Part shown: positions 10,691 to 23,532 of the stretch, in pieces
How the letters are laid out: each line of letters begins with the position of its first letter
Position numbering within the stretch: the stretch's first letter is position 1
DNA from: Fragilariopsis cylindrus CCMP1102
Lineage: Eukaryota; Bacillariophyta; Bacillariophyceae; Bacillariales; Bacillariaceae
DNA length: 64,000 nt
Direction: 5' to 3'
Assembly (NCBI GenBank): GCA_900095095.1
Contig: FMBT01000339.1
Span: forward strand, 248,001-312,000
Notes under the pieces: model-generated
What the model saw: the letters and a program-made list of their open reading frames with translations, nothing else
What the model was told of the DNA's origin: nothing
Database searches by the model: none
Translations under genes and position numbers: made by a program

Positions 10691-13600
10691 GTAATGACCA
10701 AACACTACATAAACAAGTGTGTTCATAACAACCATTTGCGTGTGAGCTGATTAGGATATTGATATGTCAATATCAATAAAGATATCTAAATGAAGAATAA
10801 CCATCATATGTCAGGAATTGAGCGATAGAACTATTATCATGTAAGTAGAAAGGTAAAAAGCATCTATTTTACACATTGTACAGTATGTGACACGTATGAG
10901 TTTATCAGGCGGACAGGCTATTATGAGAAACGTTTCCTCCCTTTTGAAACCAAGCAGATCTTTATTCAATTCTACTTCTTCAGCTCATCAAAGGGCAGTT
11001 ATAGTCTCGATAAAACTTGAGACAAGCGGGAGGGAAGGCCTGACGGGAAAACTCCTAAGGTGATATCTTTTGTTGACAAAGGAAGTAGTCTTTCTACTAT
11101 GTATCAACTAACAACTACGGTCAGTATAAATAGCGCCTTCTGTCTGATAATAAGCATAAAATCCCGATTTACTGCCAATGTCTTCATCAGAGTAAGAGAA
11201 CGTCCTCTGCCCCTAAAATAGTAGAATATCCTTGCATGCGTTGTAATATTGGTTCTTCGTATGCCACCATTGGGCCATCAGGATGATAACTTTGATGGTT
11301 GTTATTTTTAAATCTATCAGATTCGTTACAAGGGATTGTGAAATCCAGGTGAATCTTCTCCATTCTTAATTTGTCGTATAAAGCATAAGGATTCATCTTT
11401 TTTTCGAACAACAGGGAACTAGGTTGATTCGTTCGTGTACATTTAATGCGCTTCTATTTCATATTTGAATAAACGTCGTTCGTATGATGTGGTTCAATCA
11501 GTTTACCTCGAGCCACCGATGATTTTCTTCGTTAAAAATCAGAGATTCTAACAACACAGATAAATTATATCTTTTTATGACTGAAAGTTAGTAAACATTG
11601 AAACTGTGTCGATGGTATCTTACTATGCGTCTCCGCCGAAACCTTTTCACATGTAGATGGACATCTATGGTTTGCAGCCTAACGATTGCGGGTTCTTGGT
11701 CACAGCAAGAACCTGGGAAGAAACTTGTACGTATTGCGTTGTAAAACAAATACAGCAGACCGATCAACTAGAATGAATGTAATAATATCTTAAAAGCACT
11801 ATTTAGAAGGTGCTGCACCCTTTAGATCTAAAAGTAAGGTAGCTTAAGTAACCTAATGGCATCGTATTGTGATAAGCTGGTTTTGATTTCTTAAATCTGC
11901 ACAGATTTCCTTTCGGCACATTGACGTAGAGAGAGTACGATCTATTTTCTGAATTTATTCTACTTGAAACATATGATAGCAAGGATACAATACGAAAAAA
12001 ATAGATTGGAAAAGAATATCCTAATACTGTTGTCTTGAAAAGATTATCCGAAGGCTTTTACAAATAACAACAAGTGAATCCGTACACGCATATACAAAAA
12101 CTTTTGCAGCCAGTTCTCTGGTAAATCATTTGCCCTTAGTATATTTACTGGATATTGTGTGCTAGAGCGAAAGTTGCATGAAACTAGATCATGGCTCCGA
12201 ACGTGAAGAGTTTTTATCGAATCCGGCGACTGTCACCGGTTACATGTTTGCTTTTACCAGCTTTGCTAAATATGGGTCATCGGATTATGTCTGCTAGTAT
12301 CGAAGAAGTTGAAGTAAAAATGCTGAAGTTTGGACTTGCTGTGACATATCACAGGTTTTTAATATTCGGCAGTCAAAACGTATGCAAAAAGGATTGGAGC
12401 AGAAAATCTACACAACATCTGGGACGAGAATATCTCAGTTACTTTAATGCAGCATGGTTTTCCAGCGTTTTCTTCCTACAAAGCAACAATCGACCAGTTG
12501 GTATTTGATGAAGAGGGAAAAAATCGATCAGCTACCTTTGAAACAAGCTATTGAATGTTCAGAGAGGTAAATTATTAGCAATACAACATAGAGGAGACTT
12601 AAATGCTACATGCAAGTCCTCAAAAGTTATCTCTGAGTGGTTTGGGATGATTTTTTAGAGCTATTATTCTATTCTTCGGCAACAACGTTATTAATTATGT
12701 AGGACCTCACCGATAGTATCATTTGAATAATTACTGGCCTTATATTCTGAGAAAAACCGAACAGAATTCTTGTCTCCAAAGTTATAGAGACCATTACCGG
12801 GGCATTGGCTGACTCTAAAATGCTTCCTTCCCAGTAACTTCATTTTATCCGCTGTCATTGCTGCTCAAGTTGAAGCATTCAATTCTTATTTGTTGCGAGG
12901 TTGTTCTACCAAACATTCTGTTTACACGCTATTTCTTCCTTTTCGTGAGTCACCCAAAGTCGACGTGATTACTGCTGTGGAACACGCTTTGATCTGCGCT
13001 ACTACTGATGGGAAGTTTCGGCTCTGCATGAGACATACGAATAGACATTTTCAAAGCTGCCGCAGATTTGAACCAACCAGAGGGGCCTCGATAAAAATAC
13101 TTGGTTGGTTGACTGAGAGTCGGATCAAGATAAGGAAATATTTAGTGACTTGCATCGATTTCATTCATAAAACAACGCTTCCCTGGGAAGATAAAAGTTG
13201 ACTACAAGTCAGCATTGATCTTTTGCTTGTGATGATTCATCGTGTTGAGGTCAAGTCTCTGTATTTTTTCTACGGTCCATGTGGTCTGTTAAACGTCGCA
13301 AAAAAAGGCCTGTGCGAATGACGGAGCAAGGTTGGGTTCTGCACTATAGGCCGGATACGATCACATGCAACAATGGTAGGCCACAGGTGTAGTGATACAC
13401 CAGCTGTGATCGTTGGCATAGCCAGTGTGCTCAATTTATCTATAGATTCCGAGAGAGGAAGCGTAACAAGCCGGTTTTAAAGAAACAATACCTCTAACTT
13501 TGGTGAAGTGATAGAGAATTACCATTGTCCTATACGGCAGACAGAAGGTTATATTGATAGTATACACCAGAATAACTAAAGCATTGGAGGAATCCGGCAG

Positions 13601-15206
13601 AAGTTCTACCTTGTTTCCAACAGAAATTTCTCCAGTGCTCTTCTTACCGCTAATATTACAACCATGAGTATCGAGTCTTTTCTTCTTTAGTTTACCTCAG
13701 TACTATTCGAACCTGCTCTCAACGCCGCTGCATCAACCACCTTTTCTTGACAACATCAAGGTCTAGTTTGGGCTTAGACTAAATATACCAATAGAATTGG
13801 GTTATTAGATCTTTGGAGGAGAATATTCCACTAGAGCTATCTAGAACTGATTCGATACCTCGGCAGAAGCCAACCAGAAGTCATCCACCCTAGAACTACG
13901 AACAGGATGATATTACTAGTTGAATCACAAAAAAAGTATAGGAAACTGAATAAGGCATTGAATGTTCACATCTCCGAATCTTGAAGGCTAAACATTTACA
14001 ACAGTAGATTTTTTACTACGTTTGTTTCCAACAATATTTTGACTATCAACATAATAGTCATATTTATTACCTACAGGGTCTTTGGTACAGGAGAAGACAG
14101 AGCAACGATATCCGTTTGATCGGTTTTATTGGCAGTAGCAGACCACAAAGATGATGGTCATCAGCAGCAAGTTCTGCACCTATGTGGTCATATTCTTAGT
14201 ATATATGAGCTCTCACATTCAGAAGGTTCGAATCACACAGTAGAACAAGAAAATGTTGGAAACAATACGCACCCACCGGCACAAAAGAAAATTGTTCCTG
14301 TTGAAGTACTTTTACTGGTGGTACTACAATTGCTCCATGCAATGGCAACTAGAAGAATTGAACTGAGTTGCAATAACAAATAATCGTTGCCATTGCAGGC
14401 AGAAAAATGACCCAATGTCACTTAGTTTGTGTCCAGAAAGCTGGACAACATTGTTAAGACAGTATAGGAGCTACTTGTCAACAATAGAGCAAAAGGACAA
14501 ACTCATGAAAGATAAAGGCAGTTCGTAGTTTAGATAGTACATCCATTGTTGTTAGTGTTTCAAACAAAATACCAACCAATCGATAGATTGATCAACAATG
14601 GACTTTTAAAATGAAGCTCAGCAGTATAGATGTGCAGTTGATCTAACTTTGATAGGAGTCAAGTCTACAACACACAAATGATAGTTTTCCTCCTTCAAAA
14701 AACAGGTAAAAATACCTGTTCATAAACTTATTGGACAGTTATGAATATTACACTAATAGACAATACTGTACATCATTTGATTTGTAATACTCCACTGTTA
14801 TATGCACCGTGATGATTCAAACTTTGGCTGCCAGCCCTATACAACCTCACAGAGGTTTCCCCAAATACCAAATTACACTGAGACTTTTCCTCCTTCGTAG
14901 AAACCAGATTGAGCGCTAAAATCTGGCACCTCTGTTGTATTATTAAACCAATATATCAATTAAGTTGCGGTCAAAGAAATTCCATTTGTCCTGCTGAAGT
15001 AGATAAATTTTCCTCCAATTCTAATAATGTACATGCAATATTTTCTCTGTCTGGAGGTATTGCGTGCTGTCCAAAAACAGTCCCACAGACTGTCATTTTA
15101 GGTGAGAACCCCTCTGCCATTCATCATTGGTATCCTCCATTCCAGCCTTCTTGACAATAATATTGTGCCCCTATCATCATAAAATTCACTGACAGTATCC
15201 CTTGGT

Positions 15207-15450
15207 GTTAAATTGTACATAGGGTATTATGACCGTGAAAGTAAATGTTTGACAGTTGTGACCAGTTGTGGTCAAAGCACAAAGTGCAAACGCTGAACCG
15301 CTAACACAAATACTGTATTAGGTGAAGTGTTGTTACAAATATCATTGAATACAAAGTTACCATTTACCGCAATACCAAAAGACTACAAACGACCAAGATT
15401 ACGAAAACGCTCTATCTCTATCTTTCATTGTTGATGAAATTCCGATGACC
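15207..15450 (+). repeat. Degenerate dispersed repeat, copy 2
   Basis: Partner of 10458-10690, same orientation and about 4.7 kb away. It begins GTTAAATTGTACATAGGG (copy 1: GTTAGATTGTCCGTAGGG) and both fade out shortly after the TATCTCTATCTTT block. Confidence 0.6.
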
Positions 15451-16405
15451 TTTCCCAGATCTAGCAGCACATTCTGAACAAAGATCCACACAAGTCTCTT
15501 CTACACCAATGCAATCACCAAGTTGCCCATTCATTTCAAAGATCATACGAGATTGATCATCGATTGCTCAAGTTTCTTGCAAATGAAGTGAATGAGGCTC
15601 CAACTTGTTACTTGGCTCTTTTTTTGGTTGGTTCTTCCTGGTCTGAATTTTTCTCCTCCTTGCCAAACATGGCATTTTATCCCTATCAATTTCACATTTG
15701 TCCTTGTCTGGACATTCAGATTCTGCCTATTAAATTTTTCTGGTATGAATAGGGGACAGGCAATTCAAAGCTCATCCATGGCAACATCTGCCAACATGCA
15801 CCAAAAAGCGGTGACCTTCATCTTCAGAATGAGCCCTGCTACTATGTTATAATGTTTCCTCAGAAAAGATCAAGTTAAACAGGTTACTGTAGGTTGTGAT
15901 TATACTGACTGTTGCTTAGATGCAGTACAATAGGCAATTGAGCATGAATATGGTAGCAATGTTTGTCTAGCTAGTTATAATTGGTCTGCTGCTTGGTGTT
16001 TCGTACAGGAAATATCATGGCATCTTGTCTCAGATAAATATTGCTTGGTGTCTTACATCTTGTGGAGGATGGCAGAGCAGATGAAGAAAACCAAACAAAA
16101 ATCGTTATCACTACAAATAAAATACAATTATTAATATGTTTAGTTCTCCCGCCCTCCATTACTACACGTGAGGAAAATAGATATCTCTCGACAGGAAATC
16201 AAAGAATAAATGAAATGTAAAAATATTGAATATACGAAAAAAAGATTATGAGGCATCTGAACAGGTGCGCAAAGTCTGGAAAAAGTATTATTTCCTTGCT
16301 ACTTTCTTAGTCATAGAATTTAAAAGTTGCTGTTACTGATAGTAGTATATACTCAGTGTTTATCTGCTAAAGGATACAACCTTATCAATATGGAAAGTAT
16401 AGACA

Positions 16406-16406
16406 C

Positions 16407-16438
<32 letters not shown>

Positions 16439-16446
16439 ATGTATGT
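16406..16446. repeat. (AT)n(GT)n microsatellite
   Basis: Compound dinucleotide repeat followed by a few GTAT units, just downstream of the 3' end of the PROSC-like gene. Confidence 0.9.
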
Positions 16447-16489
16447 GTTTAGTGTGTATGTATGAATATATAATAAGTATTCATATTTT

Positions 16490-17607
<1,118 letters not shown>

Positions 17608-17968
17608 GTGGTGTCTATTAATGGACAGTATGTACTTCTGTTTAATATCAGGGTGGTTAACAGATAGGCTTGTTGCTTGGATGTACTTTGTACTAGCTGT
17701 AGCCCAACATATTTTCTGTGTCATCATTATTTTGCTGGTAGATTTTCGTGTCGTGGAATATCGGGCGCGTCAAATTTGAAATCGAGCAAGATTGAAGATA
17801 GTAGTACTGTAATCAAGCATATCTAATATTCAATATTTCACACAAAATAATCGAGTATCGAAAGTGAAGGAGTTATGCGAGTCTAAATTAAATTCGACAT
17901 TCTATCATAATTATTAATCTATACTTAATTCTCTCGTGTTGCTACAAGTAGTAACTCAGCTATCAACA

Positions 17969-18652
17969 ATGAAAACAGCATCGCTTATATTTTCCCCTGC
18001 TACAACATTTCTACTTCTAGTTCTTGGTTCGCTTACTTCTTCTCGAGCACGAGCAGCTGAGCCGACCATCGTTACCACTACACATCATAAGCAGCAGAAG
18101 AAGACGACGACGATAGCAACAGAATTGTCTTACATCAAAAATTGCAAATTAGCTGGGTTTGACCCATCACAACTTTCTTGCACTACATGTAAATTGCTAC
18201 CGAAACAACACAAAAACAAATGTGAAGAATGTTGTAGCTCATATAAAACTCTTGATAAACAATCGAAACGGTACAAGGCTGCAATTCTAATTGATACGGG
18301 ATCAAAGGCAGTAGAAGAATTACTGAATGAAGATAAGGATAAAATATTAGAACAGAAGACAGGATTGCACATCAAAAAAGTTAATATTAGTGGCGGTAAT
18401 GATATGATGATGCAAATGATGATGATGCAACCTGAACCGTCTGTTATTCTTTGGTTTGAAAAAAGTCCCTATGACGACGACGACGACGGCCAATTATTAT
18501 CATCAAGCGCAAGTGATGATACTTTCCTAGATTCTTTAACAGGTCAAGCAGACGAAGTTATGATTCTAGATGGGCTTGGACGAGACGATATTCGAGAGAT
18601 GTTAATGGATCTACTTCCTGACAGGGGGAAAATAATGTATAATCATAAATAG
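17969..18652 (+). CDS. Sep15/SELENOF-like ER protein lacking the Cys-x-Sec redox motif
   Basis: Single-exon, 227 aa. Start chosen at ATG 17969 (context AACAATGA); the frame is open upstream without a better ATG. Residues 1-29 form a signal peptide (L-L-L-V-L-G core, A-R-A cleavage). The cysteine pattern C59-x11-C71-x2-C74-x10-C85-x2-C88-C89 matches the N-terminal Cys-rich domain of Sep15, which in animals binds the folding sensor UGGT in the ER. A thioredoxin-like domain follows (A-A-I-L-I-D-T-G-S-K, then G-L-H-I-K-K-V). At the usual C-G-Sec position this protein has T110-G111-S112, so neither redox residue is kept. A Met-rich insert (about 139-150) and an Asp run (about 163-169) are lineage-specific. 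No ER retention tetrapeptide is seen at the C-terminus. Confidence 0.8.
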   Translation: MKTASLIFSPATTFLLLVLGSLTSSRARAAEPTIVTTTHHKQQKKTTTIATELSYIKNCKLAGFDPSQLSCTTCKLLPKQHKNKCEECCSSYKTLDKQSKRYKAAILIDTGSKAVEELLNEDKDKILEQKTGLHIKKVNISGGNDMMMQMMMMQPEPSVILWFEKSPYDDDDDGQLLSSSASDDTFLDSLTGQADEVMILDGLGRDDIREMLMDLLPDRGKIMYNHK

Positions 18653-19642
18653 AGTAGCTGCATGCCTAAGTATACCGGTATTGAGTATATGAATAATATA
18701 CAGTTTTATCAGCCTACAGTATCATGTATGAAGTACCACTTATATTGACTTTCCCAGCCAATCACTTTGTCAAATTTTAAGTTTGAGTGGAACCTATGTA
18801 TTTGGGTACTAGATGTAATTTTCCTCTTTTCTCAGTACAAAAATGCCTATCTTCTACTGATTTTGTATTTGGTTTTGCTACTAGTCATGCAATCATTCAA
18901 TCTACCAGTTTTAAAGTGTGTTATAAGCTACATATGAGGAGTGTATGTAGTACTCGAGCTTGTACAATGTATCTTTGGTAAGAACTTTTTTAACACAAGT
19001 AGTAGAAGTATTCATCTTCTTTCTCTGTAGTAAAGTTATGCCGGTACTTGTATGCAGCAACTGATAGTGAATACGTAGCATTTTTGCAAGCTCGTCTGTC
19101 TAATTGTCTGCTCTTGTGAAGTAATGGTGTTTCCCTTCAAATTGTGCGTGTTTTCCGCCACTCTCCCAAAAGCAACACGTAATGACAAGACCTTCTGCCT
19201 TCAGTTACCTAGCGAACTAGTGTCATCCTTCACAGTTCATAGCATCGTGCTAGGTAGCTAGTCTAGAATGCTATCATACAACGAACAACGTTCATCAATT
19301 AAACACTTACAGCATAGTAATATTATGTGAACTACAGTATTCAATACTTGTGCACACATAACAGCAAATGAGATAATTTTAGTGTAGTGTCTGGGAATGC
19401 CCTAACGTTACTTGCAGTTCAAACTTCTATGTATAAGTTAACTATATTACAGTAATGGATTATGTACGCCTCAAAACAAATCGATTGCTGTCAGATGTGA
19501 AAATCCCAATTTTACCCATTCAATCAAATGGAGAGACATGGGAGCACATTTGTTACTATTTTTGATTCGAACTTGATTATTATCAAAAAAATGGATTAAT
19601 TACACTATATGAATACTAGCTAGAGGTAGAAAGGTTACTTTA
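18653..19642. other. Intergenic spacer
   Basis: About 1 kb between the Sep15-like gene and the 3' end of the FCP gene. Only short ORFs without recognised motifs; no repeat or RNA gene seen. Probably holds the two 3' UTRs. Confidence 0.5.
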
Positions 19643-20661
19643 TTAAAGTCCAGCATTGAAGTTTGATGCTTCTCCGCATAGTGCGTTGATAATATAAGGT
19701 TCACCGTTAAGCATTTCGTGGACCATCAGACCTAGGATACCCATTTGTGCTGCTCGTCCGTTGTTCAATTCGATGGCTCGTTTTTGCAACATTTCTTCTT
19801 CGGTTGCTTTCCATGTGAACATACCATTTCTAAGATCTCCAGGATAATCACCTGATCCCTTATCTTTCATTACAAATAATTCAAGGAATCCAACGAAGGC
19901 AGCAATCTGAAGGAGACCGGCGTTAGGAATATCTTTAAGTCCGGCAATACCAGTCTTAACGGACGCAAATGAAGTACCAGAATAATCAATATCTCCAGGA
20001 ACTCTTGCACCGAATGTTGTGTGGATGTGTCCTAGGACGGCAAGCATGGCAATACCTGTGCGACAAATATAGAATAATGGATTGTTACATCGATGCATGC
20101 ATAAGTAAATAAATAGAATATAGTGATTGATTAAGTATTGTACATTGTACGGAAGAAATGAAAAAAGAAAGAACCGAACCAGAGTTTAGCAAGCGCAGAA
20201 TATAAATTTAGGAATTTAGAATCGCAATTTCTGTCGCTCCTGTACGGCACATTCTTAGGTATAAGGGCATGGTAAGGCAGCTTTGATATGATAATTAATG
20301 TAATTAACTTACGTCCGTGCTTGATTTCGACATAGCGAAGACGATCGAATCTATCTTGGTCTACTCCATCTAACATGTTAAGAGGGTCCCTGTTGTTGTT
20401 GTTGTTATTGTTGTTAATCAATCAATATTGTACATTAAGAAAGAAAATGTTAGCAATACAGCTTACTTTTGGAATATATCGCTATCATTGATTCGACTTA
20501 TCATTACAATAACTACTAACTTACCAGAAACCCAAAGGTCTTTGTGCACCAAGTTCGGATTCGAACGCGGAAAGAGACGTCGATGATCGGGATGTTTGCT
20601 GCTGAGGAGCGAAACTAACGGCAGAGCCGATAAGAAGTGTAATAATAGAGGCAGTCTTCAT
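19643..20661 (-). CDS. Fucoxanthin-chlorophyll a/c light-harvesting protein, three exons
   Basis: Thylakoid antenna protein of the LHC superfamily. Exons (minus): 20525-20661, 20313-20389, 19643-20055, with GT-AG introns (donors GTAAGT, GTAAGT; acceptors ending CAG). Spliced length is 627 nt, 208 aa, intact. The N-terminus M-K-T-A-S-I-I-T-L-L-I-G-S-A-V-S|F-A-P is the diatom bipartite leader: signal peptide, then a transit peptide starting at Phe. Helix 1 carries L-R-Y-V-E-I-K-H-G-R-I-A-M-L-A-V-L-G and helix 3 carries A-I-E-L-N-N-G-R-A-A-Q-M-G-I-L-G, the paired Glu/Arg chlorophyll-binding signatures. A middle helix lies around Q-I-A-A-F-V-G-F-L-E-L. It closely resembles Lhcf-type FCPs; the exact subfamily is not assignable here. 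Divergent from the M41-like gene at 21152. Confidence 0.95.
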
Positions 20662-21151
20662 GGTTAGTTAATTTTATTTTTTGGGTATGTGATGTTGATG
20701 GGTACTTGCAGTTTAAGAGTGCATAAAACGATGGAGATGTCTTCAGTAAAAAGGCAGTCGTCGTGAGATGATGGGTCGAAACGTCGAAACAGAGTTGACA
20801 TTTGAAGGAACAAAGACGGCAAGGAACTGTGGAAAATTAAATTCAGTGCGTAAAAATTACGTGCAAAGATACGGGAGAGCAGTTCAACTTAAGGCGAATC
20901 GAGTCGAATGAATCGAGTCAAGAATGTATCTTTCTCTATTCAATCACGAGTGATGAGCTTTGAAAAACTGATCTTAATGTTTTTAACTCATTCACTCACT
21001 CACCAAGACACCGACTCACTAAGACGATACACTGACGACTCGACTCTACGACTCACTCAAGACACACGATGACAAGATGACGCGATGAACTTGTTGGCTT
21101 GGGACTCAATGCTCCATTCTGTATTTTTCTAACAATACACGGTATCAAATA
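20662..21151. promoter_or_regulatory. Shared divergent promoter region, FCP / M41-like gene
   Basis: 490 bp between the start codons of two genes transcribed apart, both encoding probable plastid proteins. It contains short irregular direct repeats of GACTC/CGAGTC-type words (about 20890-21060). No TATA box or known element can be assigned with confidence; the regulatory role is inferred from position only. Confidence 0.4.
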
Positions 21152-23092
21152 ATGACATCTCATAAAAGAAAAGCAAGCAATACACCAAAAGAAAAAATGA
21201 TGATCGGCAAAACCTCAGTAAAAGATAACCGGCACTCGAAATGGATCTTCCACCTGTACTACATTACGATGGTGTCTGCCTTCGTTAGTCACCAGCATCC
21301 GTACACGTCGACGTCGTCGTCGTCGACGACGACGACGATACAACGAATGCACCAATATGATTCTGTTGGAACAACAAGAATTGCTGTCAAGTGTTTTAGC
21401 AGAGCAGACGATGACTTGGATGTGGGTGTGAACGTGGACAAAACGTTCGATGAAATATTGAAAGAACCTTCTAATTTTGGGAAAGCTGTGCAATTCTTCC
21501 AAGCAAATCCTGAAATCGATGTATCACGGGATAGATTTGAAAGAATATTCTGCGCCATCGAGGAAAGAACGTCAGATGCCGAATCGACTGTTGTAGGAGG
21601 AGATCAAGGAGACCAAAATGAATCACCAATGATGACTCAGTCAAGGAAAGAAATGTCAGATATATACTCGTTAATGAAAGAAAGAGAATTCCTTCCATTG
21701 TTTGGATCCATAACAAAAGAAAACATTCCAGCGGCTGGTTCTCATACAGTGAGACCAATTATGCTGGAAAAAATCACGTCTCTATCCATGAGTTCTTTGA
21801 CTCCCAAACCATCAAATACGTTACTGTATGCTGGCATAGGAGCTGCAGTACTGGAATCATTTGCTAGTGACATGCTAGGATGGGACTAAATGTTCTTTTT
21901 TTCATCTCCCTTTCTGCAGCGCTGTGTGATCAACTTGTTTTGAACGGGGCTTTGAGTGAATCAGTGGTAAAACTTGTTTCTCCTGCAACACAACAAAAAA
22001 TTACCAGGCACGAAGCAGGTCATTTTCTATGTTCGTATATTTTAGGGTGTCCCGTAGAAGGATACGTTCTATCAGCTTGGGGGGCGTTGAAGGATCCTCG
22101 TTTTCGCGGTAGAGGTGTATCTGCCGGTACATCAGTAAGTATGAAAAAGCAAGAAAAAAGTGTTGGAGGTCGTCGACTTCTACTGGAACAAGTTTGGACT
22201 TGTGACGATATATCCTAATTCTTGTACATCTGTTCCTCTCTCTCTGTTTCTCTCTCTTGTCACTACTTTCTGAATACAGTTCTTTGACCCAAATTTGTCT
22301 AGTCAAATTGAAAATTCGAAAATAACACGATCGTCAATTGATAGATACTCAATCATTGTGATGGCAGGAATTGCTGCCGAGGCTATTTCATACGGAGGAG
22401 CTGATGGAGGCGCTGGAGATGAACAAGCATTGATCGGTAAGAATGATTCCTGTACATTGTACATCTACTTCACAAACTATTTTTTCCACCTTCTACAGCG
22501 ATCCTGATGTTTATCCTCACCTTCCCTTGCCAATTGTCCCGTTTGTGAAATCTAGCATTTCTTTCGAATTTGAATGGTGACCCTTCTTCATCGGTTCCAG
22601 CTTGGAACGATATAACAATACGAAATCAAGCTCGCTGGTACGTACACATCATACACATAATCTCGTTGAGTTCTTCCTGACTTTTCCACTAATTGATTGG
22701 TTCCATTTGTATTACCTTCATTATTCCAACCTTTCTCTTTTTCTGATAGGGGCGCATTGCAATCGGTATTGATAATTAAAGAGTACAAGGAATGTTATGA
22801 AGCGTTGGTTGATGCGATGGAGCAAGGTGGTTCTCTGGGAGATTGTATCTACGCGATTGAAAACACAGGTCGAGAGAAAAATAAACATCCACTGAGACGC
22901 CCTCTTGGCTATATTTCTGAAAAGGGAGAAGAAGAAATTTGGACGACTTCTTCTCCTGATGAAACAATGGAGACGGAAATAAAACAAGAATCTACTGATA
23001 TAGATCAATCGTTGGAGACACTTAGAGGATACAAGGAAAAACTCGCAAACAAGCTAATAGATATTGATGAGAAGCTAGAAGATTTAAGATAA
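21152..23092 (+). CDS. Plastid-targeted M41-like (FtsH-like, no AAA domain) HEAGH protein, four exons
   Basis: Related to the plant plastid proteins that keep the FtsH peptidase-like fold but lack the ATPase domain; role in those plants poorly known. Exons: 21152-22134, 22280-22436, 22556-22637, 22750-23092. Introns are GT-AG, and the joins recover [12 protein letters not shown] and R-N-Q-A-R-W-G-A-L-Q-S-V-L. The zinc motif H-E-A-G-H is present ([10 protein letters not shown]), with [10 protein letters not shown] downstream as in M41 peptidases, so catalysis is possible. A hydrophobic segment with V-S-A-F lies about 35 residues in, suggesting ER-to-plastid targeting, perhaps from the later ATG (M40). 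One frame slip at the GGG of 21882-21884 is cured by one G. Total is then 1566 nt, 521 aa. The C-terminus is a charged helix. Confidence 0.82.
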
Positions 23093-23184
23093 GATAAAGT
23101 TTGAGTTTGAACATACTGATTGCACTGACAGTGATCCAAAATCTAACCATATTTTAATCCAAATCGTCCATGTTACTCGCCGCA
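22983..23184 (+). repeat. 202-bp direct repeat, left copy (end of M41-like gene plus end of J-domain gene)
   Basis: Matches 28615-28816 with about six substitutions in 202 bp and no gaps by eye. It covers the last ~110 bp of the M41-like coding region, the 3' spacer, and about 30 bp corresponding to the 3' coding end of the J-domain/TMEM185 gene. The left copy keeps the M41 gene intact, the right copy keeps the J-domain gene intact. Confidence 0.95.
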
Positions 23185-23343
23185 TAGTGAATGTACGATT
23201 GCTTCCCAAAGAATATGTTGTTGTAGCTGCACGTAGTAACAACAACTTAAATTTAAGCGAATCCTATTGAAAAGTGAGGGGAAAAACATTGACGTGGTTG
23301 ACGTACATTATGACATTCGTTTAATATTATTTATTACTACATT

Positions 23344-23524
23344 CACAATTATTTCAAACGTATGCACTCTTGGCTGATTTTCCCAGAAGTGAATCCCTCA
23401 CATTCGAGGCAAATTCAAAATCATGTGCAGCTCACAATTATAAAACATACACACTCTCTGTTGACTTTTCCCAAGTCAATCCATTACAAATTCAAGGCAT
23501 ATTCGAAATCAAGTTCCGTTCTTT
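23344..23524. repeat. Two-unit degenerate tandem repeat (~90 bp)
   Basis: Unit 1 (23344-23432) and unit 2 (23433-23524) both start CACAATTAT and share GACTTTTCCCA/GATTTTCCCA, AGTGAATCC/AGTCAATCC, AAATTCAA and ATTCGA blocks. Lies immediately downstream of the PAN-like gene's stop, so it may be part of its 3' UTR. Confidence 0.55.
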
Positions 23525-23532
23525 CACAATTT

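Larger units (their letters stand above)
9783..16405. other. Gene-poor stretch, decayed repeats only
   Basis: Some 6.6 kb without a convincing gene. ORFs here are at most about 105 codons and show no family motif or linked exons. The most protein-like is 11187-11411 on the minus strand (74 codons, no recognised motif). It holds two copies of a degenerate dispersed repeat (10458-10690, 15207-15450). Probably old transposon-derived sequence. Confidence 0.5.

Noticed and set aside
12191-13201. Two + strand ORFs of 103-105 codons
   Set aside because: No domain, no linked exons, and a gene-poor decayed setting; not supported as genes.
14226-14240. GGTTCGAATC, a tRNA T-loop-like word
   Set aside because: The flanking bases do not form a T-stem and no D-arm or anticodon arm fits upstream.
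14129-14383. 84-codon + strand ORF
   Set aside because: No homologous motif and isolated; consistent with chance.
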